This document shows positions 34,401-47,038 of a DNA stretch of 64,000 nucleotides, one piece after another. Source of the DNA: Lunularia cruciata (lineage: Eukaryota; Streptophyta; Marchantiopsida; Lunulariales; Lunulariaceae); assembly GCA_948567375.1 (NCBI GenBank), contig OX419757.1, positions 64,356,001 to 64,420,000 on the forward strand. Direction: 5' to 3'. Under the pieces are notes generated by a model, which ran no database searches, had not been told where the DNA came from, and worked only from the letters and a program-made list of their open reading frames with translations. The translations under genes and the position numbers were made by a program. Each line of letters begins with the position of its first letter. Position 1 is the stretch's first letter.

Positions 34401-36242
34401 ATCTTCTCATTTTCCAACAAGGCTTATGCATTGACCATCTACATGAAGAAGGGTGTAGATTACATGGTGATTTTGGAAGACAAGGAGGCTCTCAAAGCTT
34501 TTGAGGAGCTCAAGCAATCCCTTGTTGTAGCTCCAATTCTTGCTAAACCTGATTGGAGTAAACCTTTCATCCTCTACACTGATGCTTCTAATGTAGCTAT
34601 AGGATGCACTCTTAGTCAATTAGACCAAGATGGGCATGATCATCCAATAGCTTATGCTAGTAGGCAGATGGTTTCAGTAGAGAAGAACTACTCTGTCACG
34701 GAGAGAGAAGGGTTGGTAGTGATCTTTGGTCTCAAGAAGTTTAGACACTACTTGATTGGAGGGAAAGCCACCATTGTCACGGATCACAAGGCTTTGAAGT
34801 ACATCTTCAACAAGCCTAATGTTGAAGGGAGACTAGCAAAGTGGATGATACTCTTGTCTGAGTATGAGTACACAATTGAGGATAGGCCAGGAAAGAAACA
34901 TGCAAATGCTAATTTGTTATCTAGAGCCTATGATCATGATGGAGATGAGCCAGTGGATGATTCCTTCTCGGATGAGGAGCTCATGACAATCTCAGTCACT
35001 CAAGAGATTCCAATGGAGTACAAGGAGATTGTGGATTTTGTGACAAAAGGTAACTATCCAGAAGGGATGCATGCTAGGGAGAGGAAGGCCCTTGCAGCAA
35101 GATCTAGACCTTACACAATGGTGGAGGATATTCTTTTTCACCAAGGAGCAGATGGTCTACTTCAAAGAGCAGTGGGTAAGGAAGAGTCTATCCTACTCAT
35201 AAAGGAGTTTCATGAAGGTTTAGTATGTGGAGGACACTTTGTAGGAAAGGTGACTGCTTTCAAGATTCTAGATGCAGGTTACTATTGGAGAGGGATTTTC
35301 AAGGATTATCTTGATTATTGCAAAACTTGTCATGTTTGTCAAGTTTTTGCTAGAAAGTCTACATCCACTCCACCACTTAGATCAATTCCATTGCTAGGAC
35401 CTTTTGAGAAGTGGGGAATTGATTTTGTAGGACCTCTCAATAGAACCCCAAGGAACAATCGGTACATTGTGGTAGTTACTGATTACCTTACCAAGTGGGT
35501 TGAGGCTAGACCATTGAAGGACAAGAATGAAGATGAAGTGGGTAGATTTCTTTATGAACGCATTATCAGTAGGTTTGGATGCCCTTTGGAGTTGGTTTCT
35601 GATAGAGGAGGAGAGTTTACAAGAAGCATTACTATAGCCATGCTACGACATTTCTCTATCACACATAGAGTAACTACATCCTATAAGCCAAATTCCAATG
35701 GCTTGGCAGAGAGAACCAATCAGACCTTGTGCATGATGTTGGCCAAAGATGCAGAAATGGAGGGGGCTAAACATCATTGGGACAAGAGGATTCATGCAGT
35801 TTTGTGGGAGTATAGGACAACCATGAAGACTTCCACCGGATATTCTCCATTCCAATTGGTGTATGGTATTGAGTCTACCTTACCTATTCACTTTGATCTT
35901 CCTACCTTCCAAAGCATTCATAGGAGATTGAAGAAAGCACAAGGAAGTGATGCAGAGAAGTCAAGGAAGGATCAACTCATGGAGTTGGAAGAGGCAAGAG
36001 CAGTTGCTATGGTTCGAGTGGAGCAAGCCCAAAGGAAACAAAAGGAGAGCTATGACAAGAGGCAAGGCAAGAAGAAGGTGGAGCCTTTCAAAGAAGGTGA
36101 TTGGGTAATGTTGTTTGATTCCATTCGATTCAAGAGAGTGCAAAAGAAGTTTTTGCCTAAGTACTTTGGACCTTTCATAGTAGAGAAGGTGTGGGGCAAT
36201 TACACCTATGATCTCAAGGAGTTGGGAGGGAAGACACTTTGA
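31461..36242 (+). CDS. Gyp-B gag-pol polyprotein with two in-frame TGA codons
   Basis: A single frame of about 1,594 codons, interrupted by TGA at 31920-31922 and 33072-33074; both could come from CGA (Arg) by one C-to-T change. Domains in order: gag (31461 to about 32050), CCHC knuckle CFGCRGRGHIQRNC (32301-32342), protease (DALVDGGSAVNAM near 32953, DGGS in place of the usual D-S/T-G-A), RT (RDFIDDFCVYG near 34128, FIDD at the YxDD site), RNase H (LYTDASNVAIGCTLSQ near 34575) and integrase. Integrase has an HHCC finger near 35208-35342 and a core with DFVGPL, SDRGGEF and GLAERTNQT. No chromodomain is seen. The frame ends at TGA 36240; the +1 frame continues FDRINHDKLKMYHRR to a stop, suggesting a recent indel near 36235. 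The gene is almost intact, and relatives may be active. Confidence 0.92.
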
Positions 36243-36333
36243 TAGGATTAACCATGATAAGTTGAAGATGTACCATAGAAGGTAGAGAGACCTTCACTTT
36301 GAGGACAAAGTGAAAACTTAGTCCGGGGGTAAA

Positions 36334-37012
36334 TGTAACACCCATTTGTGCATGTGTGTGGTATTGTGATATTTAGCTTGGTATTACAAGTACTTAAGAG
36401 ATATTATTTATATAGAGATAAAGGATGGTTCTACATTAGTCATGGTTAGCTAAAGTTAGTCATAGCTAAGATAGATGGGACCTTACTTTAGAGGAAGTAG
36501 AAAAGATGAGCACCACTATTTTGGATTTTAGTGTGTTGACTTGGTATTATTCCTAGGTGTTTGGCTTTGGGGAAAGAGTTGAGAACTCTTGGGCCCGCAA
36601 GCCTTTTTGTTTTGGATTCTTCTTTAGTCCAAGGATAGCCCATGTGAAGGAATCCTTGCTTTAGTGGTTGGGTCAAGATAAGGGGAATATGCCCATGTGA
36701 ATGGATATTCCTTTCTACTTTTTAACTTTACTTGACTTTTAGTCTAGTAACTTGAGTTACTACGGTAATTAGTAACTTTGGTACGTAACTATTTCACATG
36801 TATATAAACAAGGGGTGAGGAGGTACTCATCATCCTTTCATTTGCAACTATCTCTCTCTCATTGAGTTCTCTAGTGAGCAATGTCTTGAGCCTTGGAGTG
36901 TTAGCCTTGGAGGAGTATGATGGAGTTCGGGTTCCTTGCCTTCTTAGTCCATGGTGCGCTACCATAATAGCCATCAGAGGTTCATCCTGAGTGAGAGACA
37001 GGCCGGCTCACA
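36334..37012 (+). repeat. Gyp-B 3' LTR
   Basis: 679 bp, TGTAACACCCATTTG to GCCGGCTCACA, after the polypurine tract GGGGGTAAA. The TATA box is at 36801-36807. Confidence 0.95.
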
Positions 37013-37340
37013 GGCCTTGGTATTTATAGGTAGCATACAAGACCCTTGAAGCTTCTTCAAGAAGCTTCCTTGGGCCGCTTTCTTGGAGTGCAAGCCAAGT
37101 TAACTAGGAAGCTTCTCAAGAAGCTTCCTTCAAGAAGCCGCCTACTTGGCGTGCAAGCTAAGCTAGTTAGAAGCTTCTAGAAGCTTCCTTCTAGAAGCTA
37201 TCTGCTTAGAGCACAAGTCAACTAGTTGGGAAGCTTCCCAAGAAGCTTCTTAGATGCTTCTAGAATATTCTAGGCTATTTTGTCTTATTCTCTACTTCGT
37301 AAGCCCGACCAACTTCGTCACTAAACTCCATATTGTTACA
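37013..37340 (-). repeat. Chr-A 5' LTR, right piece
   Basis: It resumes the Chr-A LTR after Gyp-B, starting with the repeated GGCC. It contains the strongest heat-shock element in the window, four contiguous perfect units at 37169-37188 (AGAAGCTTCTAGAAGCTTCC), and a three-unit element at 37257-37271. Confidence 0.9.
37169..37188. promoter_or_regulatory. Four-unit perfect heat-shock element
   Basis: AGAAG-CTTCT-AGAAG-CTTCC is four consecutive alternating nGAAn/nTTCn units with no gap, in the U3 promoter of the Chr-A 5' LTR. Three perfect units in register already meet the plant HSF consensus. Confidence 0.6.
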
Positions 37341-37483
37341 GTGGACATAGGCCGACAAGCATCACCTGGAGTCTCTTAGTTAGAGTTGATGTGATTTGAC
37401 TTTAATTAGTGCCCGATTGTTAGTAGATTGTTGAGTGAAGGATCAAGTACAGATTTGATTTCAATGGACAAATAAAGTGATTA
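37341..37483 (+). repeat. Gyp-C 5' LTR, part 3
   Basis: It resumes after Chr-A with the repeated GTGGA and aligns with 46789-46940 (GACATAGGCCGACAAGCATC, then AGTCTCTTAGTTAGAGT). Similarity to the other copies stops after GTGATTA, so the exact LTR end is unclear. Confidence 0.75.
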
Positions 37484-40400
37484 GATAAGAGAAGTGAAAG
37501 TTGGGAGGAAATTGGGTGTAGGAACTAAGTGCATTCGTGGTATCTCCAAGCATGGCTGATCATTGGTACATTCAATTGTGGTCCTAGATTTCCTTAAGAG
37601 TGATAGTTTATGAAAGCACTATTCAAGTTGATGCAAATTTGGCAATGGGGCAGACGGTATGCAAAAGCACTTGCTAAATTTATGAGAATTGAGTGAATTT
37701 GAGATAAAAGGTGTTCAATTTGAGCCCAAGGAAGTGAAATCAAGATTGATTTGGTGCAACTTGAGCCTGAAGTGCAAAATTGGAGGTAGATATGGAGACC
37801 TATCCCCTCAAATTAGGGATTCGGAGATCCTATCATCTCAATTTGGCTCATGTTGATAGTTCAAAGAGGATTGGCGGTCAACCAACTATAGAGGAGGTGG
37901 ATCATATTGGCAGAGGTTGTCCAAATTTGAAAGTCAAGTTGGTGGAGGTTGTCTTGAGTTGGAGGTTGCACAAATTGCCCTAACTAGTTCTCAAGTTGGT
38001 GAAGCTTGGCTAGATTTGGAGAGGGTTTGAATTGGCACGAAGAGGCCTTGAAGGTTGCTCAATTGCCCTAGCTAGTGCTTGAGTTGGTGAAGCTTGGCCA
38101 GATTTGGAGAGTTGGAGGTTGGCCAAATTGTCCTAGCTAGTGCTTGAGTTAGTGAAGATTGGCTAGATTTAGAGAGTTTGAATTGGCAAGAAGAAAGACC
38201 TCATGGCTAAATTTTGGCATTTAGAAGCTTCAAGGCATATGGTTGTGGGCTAGAGAAGCTACAAAGGCATAGAAGGATCCAAATTGCCCTTGCTAGTGTT
38301 TGTGTTGGTGAAGCTTGGCTAGACTTAGAGAGAGTTCAAATTGGCAAGAAGAAAGGCCTCATGGCTGAATTTTGGCATTTAGAAGCTTCAAGGCATAGGG
38401 TTGTGGGCTAGAGAAACTACGAATGCCTAGCAAGCAAATGTGAAGCTAGCTAGCTTAGATGAATTTTTGGTAGTTTTTGGTCATAATTTGACAAAATCTA
38501 CCCTCCCTTCTAGATTGTGCATAATAAGGTTTGAACCCCAAATATTTGGCTCCTAGACTAGTGCACTAGCAAATTGATCTACCTTCACTTGTTATCTTAG
38601 TGACTAGTCAAAACATAACTATACACATGTAGCTTTGGCTAAGAGAGGAAATTTGATCCCATCCTTAATGATCTTGGTAGTTTAGGAGTAGGTAGACACT
38701 CCTTTTATATCAAATCCCAAATGATGGCAAAGTCAATCTAGTGTTGGTTTATGAGATGGATGGTTTGTTTAGACTACTTGTAATTGGACATCCTCCATTC
38801 TTTATTTCTTGTTTGTGCACCATGTTTGTGTGAAGTGCACTAACTTTAGAGCATTGGTGCTTTGGTGTGCTCTTGGTAGTGAGGATGGAGTGATAACCAG
38901 TCAAACTACCTATGTTTCTCTCTGGTGAGGCAAGAAGTGATGATTGATAGACCATGAGAGTGTATATTATGATGGAAGGTTACAAGTTGACTTTTCTCCT
39001 AGTGTAATTGTAGTAGTTAGAGCTACATTGATGAGTGGTGTTCAATTGGTGGTGGAACTTGGTGGGGTATTTGTGATGGTTACGGTTGCGATTTGAGTTA
39101 CATTGTCATGATAGAGTTCTTTGGGGATTTTAGAGGGCATATTGTTACATTATGTAATGGGTTTACATGGAGTAGCACTTGGTATCAATCTATATCTCAG
39201 GTCGTAGTGAGAGAGGAGATTGACTCCAATTTGGAGTTTGATACATTAGTTAATTTAGTTGAGAGTGCACCAGGTGAGTTTGCACCATTGTTGTAGGACA
39301 TGGATGATATTTATGAGGTCTCCAAAGGCCGCAAGCATTACTCTAGTACAATGGGTACCATTGAGTTGGATGACTTCATCCAAGAGTTTGATAGTTGGTG
39401 TGATCTATAGCAAATATAGAACCCAAGTTTGTTCACACCCTTCATGGTATAGAAGGAGTTGTTTTAGCACTTGGAGGGTTCACCAATGGATGACTATCAT
39501 GAGTTCAAGAGAGATCACTTGGAGGAGATTGAGCTATGGAGACAATATTGGTCTTTCAACTACATCTCCATCACTTAAGGCTTGGTTGTTAGGAGTAGAT
39601 CAACAGTACACAAGAGTTCTAGCTCTAGTAACATTAATGTATCTAGTGGAGGTGCACTAATTGGAGATGGTGGTACTACAAGTGGAGGTACCACCATAAG
39701 AGGTGGTGCAATACCAAGGTTTAACCTCATGGTGGAGTTCTTCTAGTTCTTGAGGTAGAATTACCAAGGAGTGCGGATTGACAAGCTCAGGAGCTTGCAA
39801 GAGTTCCAACAAAAAGCTAGAGAGAGCCAATGCAAGGCATACACTCAAATGAGGTGGTTGATTAATTTCACTCAAGGAGTAATTGAGGCCCATGTAGTCT
39901 AGTTTTGGTATGGGATCTTGGACAAGGAGTTGTGATGTAGAGTATGTGATACTACATTGTTACAAGCTACCCCACTTACTTTGGCAGTGGTCTTTATTTT
40001 GGTTGAGCACAGCTCAACATGGTGGAGGAGAGAGTGTTGACATCTAGATTTGGTAGAGAGACCTCATCCATGGCTATTATTTCTTCTACAGTGCATTACA
40101 CTATATTGGCTTCCAAGGGCAAAGTGGACAACCCAGATCTTATAGAGCGAGTGCACGACCTAGTGCAATTAGACCCTTGCTTCCATTTTTTGTCAACAAT
40201 AATTAGTAAGTGGTGGTGTTTCTTGTTGGACTTGTTGTGGACCTCACCACAAGAGAGAGTGCACTCAATGAAATGGACATGATAACTTTGGTGCATCATA
40301 ACCGACATAGAGATAGTGTGACCATTACCTTTGATTTGGTCTCACTAGTCATCGATGCTTGGACCCTCACCCAAAATTACAAAGTGGTAGGGCTTCTATG

Positions 40401-43400
40401 GTAGGTGGTAGAGGAGCTCTAGGTCATGGAAGACAAGGTGGTAGAGGTGGTGGTAGAGTATCCACACTTGGTTGTGGTGCGGTACTTGCCCTTGCTTTTG
40501 ATGTAGCCATAGCTACTTAGATGAGCAGTTGGAGCAGATTAGCTACCATTACATAGCTTAGAGGAGATTAGATCTAGGTGTTGAGGCTTCCACCTCTTAT
40601 GTCGGTGATATAGACATCTTGGACTTTATGGGTGGAACATCATAGGTAGATGCATCTATCATAGTGACAAGGAGTGTATTATGTGCTCCAAAGTCTAGAG
40701 GAGAGCATCAATGGAGTTGGATCCATAGAGAGGAGAAGTTGGTAAATAGGTTAGACTTCCCTAGTCTTTCACAGTCTTTAAGGTACTATAGATGATATCT
40801 ATGGCTTTTAGACATCCTAGTGTAGGTATGGTAGGTGGTGATGAAGTGCATGATGAACTAGATGCTAGTCAACCATCTCCTACTACACACATTGAGTCTA
40901 ACACAATGTTGGAAGCAGCTCAGTTGATTATGCACTCCTCTTTGTTCTCAACCAATGATTTATTTACATTGGGAGTTGACCCAACTCTAATGTTCTGATT
41001 GGCTACCATACTTTATGAGAGTAGGGATGATATAGATTTTACTCCTAGAGTAGAGGTGGTTGATGGTAGAGCTAATTTGGTTAAGGAGCACGGGATCTAC
41101 CTAGAGACCAATGGTTTATAGCAAGCATCAATAGTTAGGTTGGAGGAGTTACCAACTAGATCTGCCTTCAAGCAAGCTCTATTCACACCTAGAGTTGTCT
41201 TATTGGATAATTAAAGGGGGGACTTTCTATTTGGTATGACCTTTAAGGAAGGTCTATAGACCATAAAGGGTCTCATTAGACTTTAGTGCACAACCCCTTA
41301 TGTTAGGGAAGAATGTAGTTATTGGTCTTGAGCTATGGAAGACCAATGTGGAGAAGTGTCCATTGCAGATCCAAATATCTCTAGGGGATGGTTCTACATA
41401 GTACATCAATGTGGAGAGCTCATTTTAGATTTAGCTTGGTTGTCCAAATGATAGTTTTGTGGTGAGAGCTTAGGCCATTGCAATAGTAGCAAAGTCATAT
41501 AATGTGCTAGTTGGTGAAGTAGTGTTATACCTCATGGGTTTCAATATTGACTATTAGGAGTGGACAACCTCCTGTAGACCAAGTTGGCAGTTAGGGGAGG
41601 GACCATTATGCTTTAGTTGTGGTAGTCTTAGCTCACTATAATCAAGGACCATGGCATCAATTTCAGCTTTCAATGGTTCCATTACTTGGCTTAGTGACTT
41701 ATTGGAGTAGAATGCCCATGTGGATGATACTCCAATACTAAAGAGAATCACTCAAATTTGGAGCACAAGTGGGATTGTTCTATCCACCTTGGATGTTCTA
41801 TTGTGGAGTTCTAAAGTGGCATTATAGCAGCATGTGGATCAATTGGTGCAACAAGCTTGGAGTGAAGCCTTTGTACCACCAGGAGACTAGTGTAAGGATG
41901 AGCCTCCAGAGTCTTGTACCTTGTTACCTTTGGATATCACACTCATTGTTTGGTAGTATCCAATAGAAAGAGTATGTCTATTAGAGTTGTTTGGTAGAAT
42001 TAGTACTAGACTAGTTGTGGTTCTACATGTAGTATATGAGTATAGAGGTAGTTGTATGTGGAGAGAGATGAGATTGCTAGGCAAGTCTCTTTATATCATT
42101 TAGCACACTTGGTCTATTGGTATCCTGAGTTATTACCAATGTCAACAATCAATGATTACTAGAAGACCATACAAAGAGACATTTCCTTGTTGGGGGTGTA
42201 GGATTTGGAGAGACATGGTTTCATTCATTTGGTGATTTTTGGATGGTCATGTCAAGGACATACACATGTTAGCCAAGGTCAATGTCTATAGGATCTCCAT
42301 TTTAGTGTGTATTGAGAGATGTTATGTATACCATGACATCTCCAAGTTCATTAGTCTATTTCTCCAACATACATTTTGGAGAACATTCCTTTGATGGGTG
42401 ATGTTGAATACATATTAGGTCCATTCATAGATGAGACCTATCCTATTGTTAGATGCAACTAGTGTGGGATCATAAGCTCATTGTCTTTGTCTTTGGTGGA
42501 TTAACCTCTTACCTAAAGATGTTCTATCGTGTGATTATGATGGGATTCAACAACTAGACCACCTTACTATTTATGGCATTTAGGATGTTGAGCACCAATC
42601 TTAGATAGTGGTAGTGGCTGATATGGCACCTATGGTAATGTACCTTGTTGGCCAGTCCAAAGCCACTTTACCCACACTTATGAGCTTCCTAGACTCCCAT
42701 ATTTTTTGATAGGGAGGTCTTGGATTTGTTTGGGACTCACAATTACATCAATTGGTGGAAATTAGTGTTTATGAGAGGGATTGAGCAATGGGTTTTTGTA
42801 CTGGTATTACCATTGTTATAGTAGTGTTATAAGCATCCAAGCATCAAGTGTTAGGTTAGGCTATGGACTTGAATTTTTTGACCTAGATTGTGAGTATTGG
42901 CTTGGTAGAACAGCGTAGGATGTGATTGATAAACATTACCAATCGGATACTTGGGAGCTTTATGCCTATCAAGATGATTCAAGCATATGCTTGGGATGAT
43001 GGACCAAGTGTGCAAGATATTCTTGGGATAGAACAAGTGGCTTCTGGTGAGAGTGGTCTACTTGGAGTCCAGCCAAGTGAGTGTGGTCTACTTGGCTTAC
43101 ACCCTTGGTCTACTTGTGATGCAACTAGAGGATATATGGAATTTGTAGCCAAAGTAGAGAAAGTTTTCCACACAAAGGTTGGAGACTTTAGTTGTTAGGT
43201 GCTACTACCAAGGGCACAATGTAGCAACCAATAAGTGTGTCTTCCACACCTACATCAATTATAGAGGATACTTGGGAGTCACACATTGGACCTAAGCTTA
43301 CAAGAGGGGAAATACGGAATGTTTTAAGGTTCTTGAGGAGCTACACAAGTTGTTTTGTCTTCAATACAAAGGATTTGGGTGCTCTTAAAGGACTTGGTAT

Positions 43401-46385
43401 TCAGATTAGACTTACTAATAATACACCAATTTTTGACGTCCTTACAAATATATTGAAATGGAAAGAGAGCATTGATTCAAAGCTGGAATAGAGACCCCTT
43501 TGAGGTTGGTTTGGTGAAGATTTTAAATAAAAATTATGCTTCAACTATAGTGATCCAAGCCAAGAAGGATATGCATGGTAACTACACAAACAGCCAGATG
43601 TGTAGAGATTACCATCCTACCAACTAACACACTAGGGCTGATCGGTATGCCATGCTTATACCATAGGAGATCTTTGGTATGATAGGGCATGCAAAGGTCT
43701 TCAATACTTTAGATCTTTGAGCAGGATATCATCAATTACCTATCAGGGAGGAAGATAAATCCAAGATAACATTTTGGGTTTTTTATCCTCATATAAAGAT
43801 GTATTATATCAATAGAGGTTCTTGCCATTTGGGTTAAGAATGCTCTTACTAAATTCCAAAGGGTCATGGATAGGATCTTAGCATGATTGGATTTTTCTTG
43901 GTGTTATATTGATAACATTTTGGTCTATAGCACTATTGTGGAGGAGCATGAGAGATATTTGTTGGATGTGTTTTAGAGGTTGAGATCTCATGCACTCAAA
44001 TTACATCATGGGAAGTGTAGATTCTTCCATGAGCATGTTCAATATTTGGGTCATGCTATCTGCCCTAGAGAACTTGGTGTTCAATAGACCAAGGTGGAGA
44101 CTATTTCACGTATTTCCTTGGCCTACAGATATGAGCAAAGTGCAAACATTGCTTGGGTTGGCAAACTTCTATTGCTGATATGTTAGATGATTTAGTGCCA
44201 TTGCTAAGGTATTGACAAAGCTGACCAAGCTTACACAAGATTAATATTAAGGAGATGAGCAAGAGATAGCTTTTGTGGAGCTCAAGGAGAGATTGACTTA
44301 TGCCCTTATTCTTAGGAGATCGATTAGAGGATGACCATTCTAGATTCATATTGATTGGAGTACATTGGAGCTTGGAGCAGTGCTTACCTAGCATGATGAG
44401 GGAGAGAGGGAGTTTGTGGTGGCCTATGCTAATTGCTCCAACAATTCAGCAAAGGTAAATTATAGTTTATATGACGAAGAGTTTTTGGTAGCAATATGGG
44501 CAATAACACACTTTTTATGTTACCTATTTGTTAACCCTTCACTCTCATCATTAAAGCTTGCATGATAGGCTCTGATTTTTTAGGAGTATGATTCCATGGT
44601 TACTCATAGACCTAGAGTGGTGAATTGTGATGCAAATGGGTTGAGTAGAAACCCAACTAGCAAGATCAAACCAATGCATGTTTGCATGGTGAGGTAGATG
44701 AGTAGATGGTGCTAGCTTGGTATACATCTACCTTTATATTTTTTCTAAGGCCTTGGTGGTATCTCTCTCACACATACAAGAGGAGTTGTTGAGGTCACAA
44801 ATCCATAGGGTGGAGATATTGGTATAGGTCAGCAAGACATTCATGATGATGTATTAATGATGCATCATGATGCATTATGATGATTTATTAATGATTATCT
44901 TTGCATTGGTGTTGTGGGTGGCATAGTTGGTGCAAGAGAGAGAGACCATGTTCTTCAACAAGCCAAGAAATTTAGATTGGAGGGAAAACATCTCCTTTAT
45001 GCATGGGAGGATGGTAGACTACAAATAGTACCACTTTTATCTTAGGAAACACAATTGGTATGTCATACTCATGAGAAGCTAGGACATTTTGGAGAAAATC
45101 ATACATATAGCTTACTCTAGAATCATTATTGATGCCATAGTATGCAAACCAATGTATAGCAATTTGTTGCACAAACACTAGTTTATGACCAAGTTAGAGC
45201 ATCATTTAATGCTCTTCCACCACATTCATTATCTATCATAGGATTGGGTTACTATTAGAGTTTAGACTTTGCTAGACCTATACCATTGATTGTGAGACAT
45301 CATTGGTATTTTTGGTTATGGTGGAGCACTTCTTCAAATGGATTGAGTTGGTGTCACTTCTTAACAAGTCTACTAAAGGGATAACTTACTCATTCTTGGA
45401 TCAGATTGTTATTCATTTTGGTACACCAACTGAGGTTTTGACTGATCATGGTATTGAGTTCTTAGGAGAGTTTTAGGTCTTGTGTGACAAGGCCTTGATT
45501 GATCATCATACTATCTCTCAAGATCACCCAAAGGCATATGGCTTAGTAGAGAGAGTGGTTTAGATGATGAAGAAAGGATTGCATAAGTATGGTTTTTAGA
45601 GAGTCCATCTGGGTGATAGGGATCTCTAGTTATGGTGGCTGGCTATGGGCTATTGGTTTAGCCAACAAGCCTCCTTAGCATCCTTCTCTCCTAACCTATA
45701 GCTATTCATTGTGATGCTATTATAGTTTTGGACTTGGATGATGCAAAGATATGGATGATTGCATGTTCTTAACAGGCAAATATCTTTTAAAGAGTGATGT
45801 CAATGGCCTTTGAGAACTTAGCAATTTCTTAACATAGAGATACCTTACACTATCTTACTATTCAAAGAGAAAGTTATAGACTCTTGATCCATCAATTTCA
45901 TCCAAGTGATTATGTATATGTACAAAAAATTGCACCAACAACACTTGATGTTGCTACATGCCGCACTATCTTGAGATTATCTGAGGTTTTACCTTTTAGA
46001 GTCCTTGTGTTCGAAGGATCATGTGTACCATGTCACCTCCCAAACATTGATGGCAGTATAGATCCAAGCTTGGCACTTGTACATGCAAGCTCTTCTATTG
46101 GAGTTATTACTATGTTGGTTTGTGATAATTATTCAAGAGGATGGCATATGGCATGTTTGACTCCTCTTCTCATGGTGGTTCTTCAAGGATAGTGGTTATA
46201 TCCTAGATTTACTTGACCTATAGGTAGTTCAAACTTTATGTGCTATAGATTGCAGATAGACAACTAACTATGGGGCTTGATAGCACCTAGCTTCTTGATC
46301 TTTGCCCACCATAGGGCATGTCACATACTTGGAATAGATGGCTATTTAGAGTTAGAGGGACATAACCGCAAACTAGGGAGGTAAT
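37484..46385 (+). pseudogene. Gyp-C internal region: ancient, heavily decayed gag-pol
   Basis: Short remnants on the plus strand show a Ty3/gypsy polyprotein. A gag core is seen near 39690-39930 (RSLQEFQQKARESQ, INFTQGVIEAHVV). An RT remnant lies near 43680-44000, where FNTLDL, a stop and AGYHQLPIREEDKSK follow each other. RNase H is near 44340-44650 (VNCDANGLSRNPTSK). Integrase is near 44930-45700 (HEKLGHFGENH, ALIDHHTISQDHPKAYGLVE). The longest open stretches are under 140 codons. Many stops are TAG where relatives would be expected to have Gln. The 5' part (37484-39000) is a long region with local duplications (GAAGCTTGGCTAGA phrases near 38000-38300) and no recognisable domain. The polypurine tract AACTAGGGAGGTAAT precedes the 3' LTR. 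Confidence 0.75.
37990..38420 (+). repeat. Local imperfect tandem repeats in the Gyp-C leader
   Basis: Phrases such as AGTTGGTGAAGCTTGGC, TTGGCAAGAAGAAAG and GGCATTTAGAAGCTTCAAGG recur about every 100-125 bp. They form several degenerate copies in tandem. No coding role is apparent. Confidence 0.6.
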
Positions 46386-47038
46386 TGTTGCACTTTAGAG
46401 TTCATATATGACTTGTATATGAGTTATGTTTCTATAGTACACGATGTTGACAAAGATGTATGATGTGTAGTGATGTATATATGCATTAGAACTATCATGA
46501 CATTTGTAGCACTAAAGCTAGTTTTCTTGTATATTGGATTGGTAGTGTTGATAATCATAGTTATTTTGGTAATTACTCATGGACTACTTGTTGGTGGTTT
46601 AATTTCATATTTGGACTACTGATCACATGGTGAGAACCACTTTCACTTGCACCATTCACAACATCAGATGTGCCATCAACGGTGCTATTAGGGTTGGAGA
46701 TCTAGGTCAAGTAAAAGGGTATACTTTCAAAGTGCAACTCCAAAGAGCTCACTTCTTTGATGTTGAGGCTTTGAGTGGTTATGGTGGACAAAGGCTAGTG
46801 AGCATCATGTGGCATCTCTTAGCTAGAGTGGATGTGACTTGATTGTAATTAGTGTCCGGTTGTTAGTAAATTGTTGAGTAGAAGATTGAGTACATGTCTA
46901 ATTTGAGTGTGATTTGAGTACAAGAATGAATTGATTATTATGGCACTTTAGAGTTCATGTATGACTTATGTGTGAGTTGTGCTTCTATTGTGTATGACAT
47001 TTAGAACAATATATGTTGTGTAGCAATGTATATATGCA
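46386..47038 (+). repeat. Gyp-C 3' LTR
   Basis: TGTTGCACTTTAGAG to TATATATGCA, about 653 bp. Its first 100 bp or so (CACTTTAGAGTTCAT to GTATATATGCA) are repeated at its end (about 46941-47038). The fragment at 4743-5134 ends the same way, so either the LTR has internal terminal duplications or the true end is near 46940. Confidence 0.65.

Larger units (their letters stand above)
29232..37012 (+). mobile_element. Gyp-B: young full-length Ty3/gypsy retrotransposon
   Basis: A 7.8-kb element with LTRs at 29232-29895 and 36334-37012 that differ at about three aligned positions. Target duplications are GGCC at 29228-29231 and 37013-37016. The primer-binding site at 29900-29917 (TGGTTCCGTTGCCGGGAC) resembles the tRNA-Asp site of many plant Ty3/gypsy elements. 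The polypurine tract GGGGGTAAA precedes the 3' LTR. It has an unusually long leader (29896-31460) with an extra ORF, then a single gag-pol frame. Fragments at 1603-2877 and the solo LTR at 18320 belong to the same family. Confidence 0.95.
23933..37340 (-). mobile_element. Chr-A: full-length chromovirus, itself split by Gyp-B
   Basis: The outer ends are TGTAAAAGACC at 23933 and ATATTGTTACA at 37340, flanked by GTGGA at 23928-23932 and 37341-37345. Removing Gyp-B leaves an element of about 5.6 kb with LTRs of roughly 398 and 428 bp and 4.8 kb of internal sequence. The 5' LTR (right side, minus strand) is split into 29132-29231 and 37013-37340. The primer-binding site at 29131-29119 (TTGATATCAGAGC on the minus strand) is near the iMet site. 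The LTRs differ by substitutions and small indels, so Chr-A is older than Gyp-B. Confidence 0.92.

Noticed and set aside
37013-37272. Regularly spaced GAAGCTTC palindromes considered as a CRISPR-like array
   Set aside because: Spacing is irregular, spacers are not unique, the DNA is eukaryotic, and the region is an LTR promoter shared by four copies.
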